Shown in pieces: positions 59,824 through 64,000 of a stretch of DNA of 64,000 nucleotides. The stretch lies in NCBI GenBank assembly GCA_052117605.1, contig JBQKIT010000002.1. The stretch is one strand, 5' to 3'. Below the pieces are notes generated by a model. That model was not told the DNA's origin. It saw only the letters and a program-made list of their open reading frames with translations, and searched no databases. Source of the DNA: CAG-791 sp000431495 (GTDB taxonomy: Bacteria > Bacillota > Clostridia > Lachnospirales > Lachnospiraceae). A program made the translations under genes and the position numbers. Within the stretch, counting starts at the first letter, position 1. Each line of letters begins with the position of its first letter.

Positions 59824-61485
59824 ATGATTAAGTACGTATTTGTCAGCGGAGGCGTTGTTTCCGGACTTGGAAAGGGAATTACAGCGGCTTCTCTCGGAAG
59901 ACTTCTGAAGGCGAGAGGCTATCATGTCACCATGCAGAAGTTTGATCCGTATCTGAATGTGGATCCCGGCACGATGAATCCGATTCAGCACGGAGAGGTG
60001 TTTGTAACGGACGACGGAACGGAAACGGATCTGGACCTGGGACACTATGAGCGTTTTATCGACGAGAACCTGAATCACAATTCCAACGTCACCTCCGGAA
60101 AGGTGTACTGGTCCGTCATCAATAAGGAACGACATGGAGATTACGGCGGAGGAACCGTTCAGGTGATTCCGCATATCACCAACGAGATTAAGTCCAGATT
60201 CTATACACAGGAGACCGATACGGCAGAAGAGTCGGAGAAGGAAAAGGCTCCGAATGCGGAAATCCGGCCGGAGGATGTGACGGTTGCCATCATTGAGGTC
60301 GGCGGAACGGTCGGCGACATTGAGTCCCAGGCCTTCTTCGAGGCCATCCGTCAGTTCCAGCAGGAGCAGGGGGCCTACAATACCTGCATGATTCATGTGA
60401 CGCTGGTTCCGTATCTGTACGGCTCTGCCGAGATGAAGACGAAGCCGACGCAGATGAGCGTGAAGGCGCTTCAGCAGATGGGAATTCGTGCGGACGTGAT
60501 TGTCTGCCGCTCCGAGATGGAGATGCCGCAGTATCTGAAGGATAAGATTGCGTTGTTCTGCAATGTCCCGGGCAGCCATGTTCTTCAGAATCTGAATGCG
60601 AACAGCATTTATGAGGTTCCACTGATGATGGAGGACGAGCATCTGGCCCAGGCGGTCTGCGACTGTCTGAATCTTCCCTGCCCGGAGCCTGACCTTACGG
60701 AATGGAAGGATATGGTGGATCGCCTGCAGCATCCGGATAAGAAGGTGGAGATCGCACTGGTCGGCAAGTACACGCAGCTTCACGACGCATATCTTTCCGT
60801 TGTGGAGGCTCTTCACCACGGCGGAATCGAGAACCGCACAGAGGTTTCGATCCGCTGGGTGGATTCGGAAGAGCTGGAGAGGGAAGGGTGCGAGAAGCTG
60901 CTCTCCGGTATTGACGGCATGATCATTCCGGGAGGCTTTGGAAACCGCGGAACCGAAGGCATGATCCTGGCGGCGCAGTATGCGCGCGAGAACCGGATTC
61001 CGTACCTTGGCATCTGCCTTGGCATGCAGATGGCGATGATCGAATTTGCAAGGCATGTGATCGGATATACGGATGCCAACAGCTCGGAGCTTGCGCCTGA
61101 CACGGCACATCCTGTCATTGACCTGATGCCCGAGCAGAAAAACGTCACAGATCTTGGCGGGACGATGCGTCTTGGCGCATATCCGTGTATTCTTAAGAAG
61201 GACAGCAAGGCCTATCAGCTTTATGGCAGGGAGCAGATTTTCGAGCGCCATCGCCACAGATATGAGGTCAATAACGAATACCGCGATATTTATGAGGCAA
61301 AGGGAATGGAGCTTTCCGGCGTCAGCCCGGATGGACACATTGTCGAGATGATCGAGCTGAAGGATCATCCTTATTATGTGGCAACGCAGGCGCATCCGGA
61401 ATTCAAGTCACGGCCGAACCATGCCCATCCGCTGTTTGCAGGTCTTGTGAAGGCGGCTGCGGAGCACGCTTCGAATCATCAGTGA
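59824..61485 (+). CDS. pyrG: CTP synthase
   Basis: A 553-residue CTP synthase from ATG 59824 (GAAGGAGGAG upstream); the open frame extends 33 bp further without homology. The amidoligase domain has KYVFVSGGVVSGLGKGITAA and DPYLNVDPGTM; the C-terminal class I glutaminase has GGFGNRG, GICLGMQMAMIEFAR with the nucleophile Cys, and HPEFKSRP. It aminates UTP with glutamine nitrogen. Being first in an operon with glutamine synthetase fits a glutamine-linked control. Confidence 0.96.
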   Translation: MIKYVFVSGGVVSGLGKGITAASLGRLLKARGYHVTMQKFDPYLNVDPGTMNPIQHGEVFVTDDGTETDLDLGHYERFIDENLNHNSNVTSGKVYWSVINKERHGDYGGGTVQVIPHITNEIKSRFYTQETDTAEESEKEKAPNAEIRPEDVTVAIIEVGGTVGDIESQAFFEAIRQFQQEQGAYNTCMIHVTLVPYLYGSAEMKTKPTQMSVKALQQMGIRADVIVCRSEMEMPQYLKDKIALFCNVPGSHVLQNLNANSIYEVPLMMEDEHLAQAVCDCLNLPCPEPDLTEWKDMVDRLQHPDKKVEIALVGKYTQLHDAYLSVVEALHHGGIENRTEVSIRWVDSEELEREGCEKLLSGIDGMIIPGGFGNRGTEGMILAAQYARENRIPYLGICLGMQMAMIEFARHVIGYTDANSSELAPDTAHPVIDLMPEQKNVTDLGGTMRLGAYPCILKKDSKAYQLYGREQIFERHRHRYEVNNEYRDIYEAKGMELSGVSPDGHIVEMIELKDHPYYVATQAHPEFKSRPNHAHPLFAGLVKAAAEHASNHQ

Positions 61486-61506
61486 CGGAAGGGGGGGATT
61501 ACAGCG

Positions 61507-62733
61507 ATGCGCACCTATGAGGAAGTACTGGATTTCATTGAAGAGGAAAATGTGAAATTCATTCGACTGGCATTTTTCGATGTCTTCGGAGAACAGAAGA
61601 ACATTGCCATTATGCCGCAGGAGCTGCGGAGAGCATTTGCAGAGGGAATTTCCATCGATGGTGCGGCTATTGCCGGCTTCGGGGAGGAGCCTCGCTCGGA
61701 TCTCTTTCTTCGTCCGGATCCTACGACGGTTTCCATTGTGCCGTGGAGACCGATGGATGGAGGCGTCTGCCGGATGTTCTGTGATATTTACAAGCCGGAC
61801 GGAACGCCGTATGAGAAGGATACCAGATATCTGCTGAAGCAGGCAGTCAGGGCAGCAAAGGAAAAGGGCCTTAAAGTGAACATCGGGCCGGAGCTTGAGT
61901 TCTATGCCTTTGCAAAGAACGAGAAGGGAGAGGCTACGGAAATGCCGATCGACCAGGCAGGCTATATGTCCGTAGGTCCCGATGACAAGGGCGAGAATCT
62001 TCGCCGCGACATCTGCTTCGCCCTTCTTGACATGGGAATCACGCCGGAGGCATCCCATCACGAGCAGGGACCCGGACAGAATGAGATCGACTTCCATTAC
62101 GGGGCACCGCTTTCCACGGCAGACAATACGACAACCGTCAAGTGGGCGGTTCGAAATCTGGCGGAAACCTCCGGCATGCACGCAGACTTTTCTCCGAAGC
62201 CGCTGCGGGATCAGCCGGGCAACGGCATGCACTTTAATATTTCGGTGGAGGCCGTGGATCCCGAGGATCCGACGGATTATTCCTCGATGTTCATGGCGGG
62301 AATTCTGAAGCATATCCGCGAGATTACACTTTTCCTGAATCCGACCACGAAATCCTATGAGCGCCTCGGACAGATGGAAGCGCCTTATTATGTCAGCTGG
62401 TCGGAGCAGAACCGTTCCCAGCTGATCCGGATTCCCGCGACCAATTCGAACCGGAAACGCTTTGAGCTTCGCTCGCCGGATCCGATGGCAAATCCCTACC
62501 TGTCCTTTGCACTTGTCATTTATGCGGGGCTGGATGGCATTGAGAATGCTCTTCGCCCGGACCTTCCGATGAATGTCAATCTGTATAAGGCAGATGCCGA
62601 TCTGATCCGAAAGCTCGAGAAGCTCCCGCGGCATATGGATGAAGCGGCGTCCTGTGCAAGGGGAAGTGAGCTGGTGCAGAAGTATGTGCCGGAAGCGGTT
62701 CTCCGGGCATATTGCGAGCGCGCCGGGGTCTGA
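61507..62733 (+). CDS. glnA: Glutamine synthetase, type I-like short form
   Basis: A 408-residue GlnA family protein, shorter than the usual 440-470 residues. Family motifs: FDVFGEQKNIAI, IGPELEFYAF (metal Glu), SHHEQGPGQNEIDFHYG, GNGMHFNISV, PATNSNRKRFELRSPDP and NPYLSFALVI. It lacks the N-terminal extension of GlnA-alpha and the Tyr adenylylation context. It could be a true synthetase or a related gamma-glutamyl ligase; motif completeness favours synthetase. It lies 21 bp after pyrG and three bases before the ANTAR gene. Confidence 0.88.
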   Translation: MRTYEEVLDFIEEENVKFIRLAFFDVFGEQKNIAIMPQELRRAFAEGISIDGAAIAGFGEEPRSDLFLRPDPTTVSIVPWRPMDGGVCRMFCDIYKPDGTPYEKDTRYLLKQAVRAAKEKGLKVNIGPELEFYAFAKNEKGEATEMPIDQAGYMSVGPDDKGENLRRDICFALLDMGITPEASHHEQGPGQNEIDFHYGAPLSTADNTTTVKWAVRNLAETSGMHADFSPKPLRDQPGNGMHFNISVEAVDPEDPTDYSSMFMAGILKHIREITLFLNPTTKSYERLGQMEAPYYVSWSEQNRSQLIRIPATNSNRKRFELRSPDPMANPYLSFALVIYAGLDGIENALRPDLPMNVNLYKADADLIRKLEKLPRHMDEAASCARGSELVQKYVPEAVLRAYCERAGV

Positions 62734-62736
62734 TCA

Positions 62737-63321
62737 ATGGCTGCGCTCAGTAAGCGAAGCCGCGTACTGGTTGTGACCTCAGGACAGGACTCGTATGCGG
62801 TCATTCGAAAAATCATAGAGGGAACCTGTGAACAGGTTCTGTATGCATCTTCCGTCACGGAAGCGAGACGGATTCTTTCCGATGGGACCATTGGCCTTGT
62901 GATCATCAACACTCCGCTGCCGGATGAATTCGGTCTGGAATCGGCGAAGGACTTCGCCGACGGGAGAGACATTGCCGTTCTTCTTCTTGTAAAGTCGGAT
63001 CTTTACAATCAGGTGGCATATAAGGTTCGGGGAAGCGGCATTTTCGTGTTATCGAGGCCTTTAAAGGGGCAGCTCCTTCTGGAGGCTGTCGGCGTTATGG
63101 ATTCCATGCGGCAGAAAATATACCTGCTGAATGAACAGAATCAGAAGCTTCGAAAGCGCCTGGATGAGATGGGAATCATCACAAGAGCCAAATGTCTTCT
63201 GATCGAGAAGAAAAAGATGACGGAAGAGGAGGCACATCGCTATCTGGAGCAGGAGGCGATGAATCATGCCCTGACCAAGAAGGAAATTGCGCAGAATATA
63301 ATCCGGGAGCTGGAAGAGTGA
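62737..63321 (+). CDS. ANTAR-domain RNA-binding antiterminator with pseudo-receiver
   Basis: A 194-residue protein. Residues 8-120 have a response-regulator receiver fold, but the acidic pocket is replaced by VVTSGQ (Thr14-Ser15), the phospho-acceptor position is Asn58 (LVIINTPLPDEFG) and the conserved Lys is Arg107 (LSRPL). A coiled coil (122-145) leads to the ANTAR three-helix domain (146-192: IITRAKCLLIEKKKMTEEEA, ALTKKEIAQNII). ANTAR proteins bind paired hexaloop hairpins and block terminators. The start codon is three bases after glnA stop. Likely targets are the hexaloop leaders at 48643-48800, 48933-48984, 57609-57702 and 59624-59741. Signal input would be something other than phosphorylation. 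Confidence 0.9.
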   Translation: MAALSKRSRVLVVTSGQDSYAVIRKIIEGTCEQVLYASSVTEARRILSDGTIGLVIINTPLPDEFGLESAKDFADGRDIAVLLLVKSDLYNQVAYKVRGSGIFVLSRPLKGQLLLEAVGVMDSMRQKIYLLNEQNQKLRKRLDEMGIITRAKCLLIEKKKMTEEEAHRYLEQEAMNHALTKKEIAQNIIRELEE

Positions 63322-63346
63322 GAAACTCTTCCAGCCCCGGATTTTT
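63303..63346 (+). terminator. Terminator overlapping the end of the ANTAR gene
   Basis: CCGGGAGCTGGAAGAGT (63303-63319) pairs with ACTCTTCCAGCCCCGG (63325-63340), then ATTTTT. The stop codon lies in the loop region. Confidence 0.88.
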
Positions 63347-63385
63347 CTCTTAAGGGATCAGGGCGGCAGGAACGGATTTCGAAGG

Positions 63386-64000
63386 TTATCCCAGAATCAG
63401 AGGGAGAATCTCCTCCGGGCGGGAGACGATGGTCTTTGCCTTGTGCTCCTCCAGAAATTTTCTGCCGCGAAAGCCCCAGTCGACGCTGATGCAGTCAAGA
63501 CCGGAATTCTCCGCAGTCTGCATGTCGATTTCGGAGTCGCCGATGTAGACGGCCTCCTTCTTGTCTGTGGTTCCGAGATCGCGGAGTGCCTTTTCGGTCA
63601 TGTCGGGAGCAGGCTTTCTGCGGACGCCGTCCATTTCTCCGACGGAGAGGTCGAACATTCCGGTGAACAAATCGTTTACGAGCTTTTGCACGGCGATGTC
63701 CGGCTTGTTGGAGACGACGGCCGTCTTTACGCCGGCGGCGCGAAGCTTCTCCAGAACCTCAAGGATTCCGGCGTAGGGACCGGTTTTGATGTCGCAGTGC
63801 GCTGCATAGTAGGGAGTATAAATTTTCTGGATTTTCTGCACCTCGGCAGCGTCGATGGTGTCTGTGATGGTGTCGTTTGCGGTTCCAACCTGTTCGAGAT
63901 CGGAAAGCTCCGTTCCGGCTTCTCTTGCAAGGGCGCGGACGATGGCAACGGTGACGCCGCTTCCGAAGAACTGGCGGACATCATCCTCCGTATAGGAGTG
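63386..64000 (-). CDS. HAD-IA phosphatase (phosphoglycolate phosphatase-like), C-terminal part
   Basis: The minus-strand frame is open from the window edge to the stop at 63386; the start codon and the first HAD motif (DxDxT) lie outside. The visible part begins in the cap domain (SYTEDDVRQFFGSGVTV), then HAD motif II TAVVSNKPD, motif III lysine near RKPAPDM, and motif IV VYIGDSEIDMQTAENSG. Gph-like enzymes remove phosphate from 2-phosphoglycolate or similar small phosphoesters. It converges on the ANTAR operon. Confidence 0.85.
   Translation of the reverse strand, partial: HSYTEDDVRQFFGSGVTVAIVRALAREAGTELSDLEQVGTANDTITDTIDAAEVQKIQKIYTPYYAAHCDIKTGPYAGILEVLEKLRAAGVKTAVVSNKPDIAVQKLVNDLFTGMFDLSVGEMDGVRRKPAPDMTEKALRDLGTTDKKEAVYIGDSEIDMQTAENSGLDCISVDWGFRGRKFLEEHKAKTIVSRPEEILPLILG

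Overview
The window looks like a chromosomal segment of a Gram-positive anaerobe of class Clostridia, most likely family Lachnospiraceae. This is inferred from strong AGGAGG-type ribosome binding sites, a T-box riboswitch, the GlgC/GlgD pair, pyruvate formate-lyase with its activase, the GGGtGRT gene pair, a type III glutamine synthetase, an ammonium channel fused to PII, and moderate GC. I saw no rRNA, tRNA, CRISPR array or complete insertion sequence.

Layout. 1-2.2 kb: the edge of a PD-(D/E)XK (Rpn-type) nuclease gene and a MATE exporter. 2.2-12.7 kb: a minus-strand glycan-utilisation locus (AraC regulator, sugar-binding lipoprotein, two permeases, then cytoplasmic GH43, GH3 and GH35-like enzymes). 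It probably imports xylan- or xyloglucan-type oligosaccharides and borrows an ATPase encoded elsewhere. 12.7-18.7 kb: an ABC ATPase, a GldF-GldG fusion, a DUF4340 protein and a DUF4349 protein. 18.8-22.8 kb: an accessory segment with a 52-bp repeat array, a GNAT, an esterase remnant and a two-gene cassette (NADAR-MazG fusion plus PD-(D/E)XK-DUF2075 helicase) that looks like a nucleotide-centred conflict or defence module. 22.8-29.9 kb: a Trp T-box and trpEGDCFBA, with trpE carrying a one-base frameshift. 30-30.8 kb: a HigBA-like toxin-antitoxin pair whose toxin has an early in-frame stop. 30.9-36.6 kb: the GGGtGRT/NifU-like pair, a second MATE exporter and glgC-glgD. 37-46 kb: pflB-pflA, an FtsX-type ABC exporter, an ion-transporter-superfamily permease and azlCD. 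46-47 kb: a GGDEF remnant, a second 52-bp repeat array and a cluster of perfect hairpins.

47-63.3 kb is a nitrogen-assimilation island: asnB, glutamine synthetase III, gltB-gltD, amt-PII, then pyrG, glutamine synthetase I and an ANTAR-domain protein. The leaders of pyrG, amt, glutamine synthetase III and asnB each contain a short stem with a hexanucleotide loop carrying A at position 1 and G at position 4, overlapping the 5' arm of an intrinsic terminator. That is the layout of an ANTAR antitermination target, so the ANTAR protein encoded here probably controls this regulon and its own operon. Its receiver domain has lost the phospho-acceptor Asp. The window ends inside a HAD phosphatase gene.

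The strongest leads are the NADAR-MazG/DUF2075 cassette, the ANTAR leader set, the trpE frameshift, the toxin nonsense codon and two separate arrays sharing a 52-bp period.
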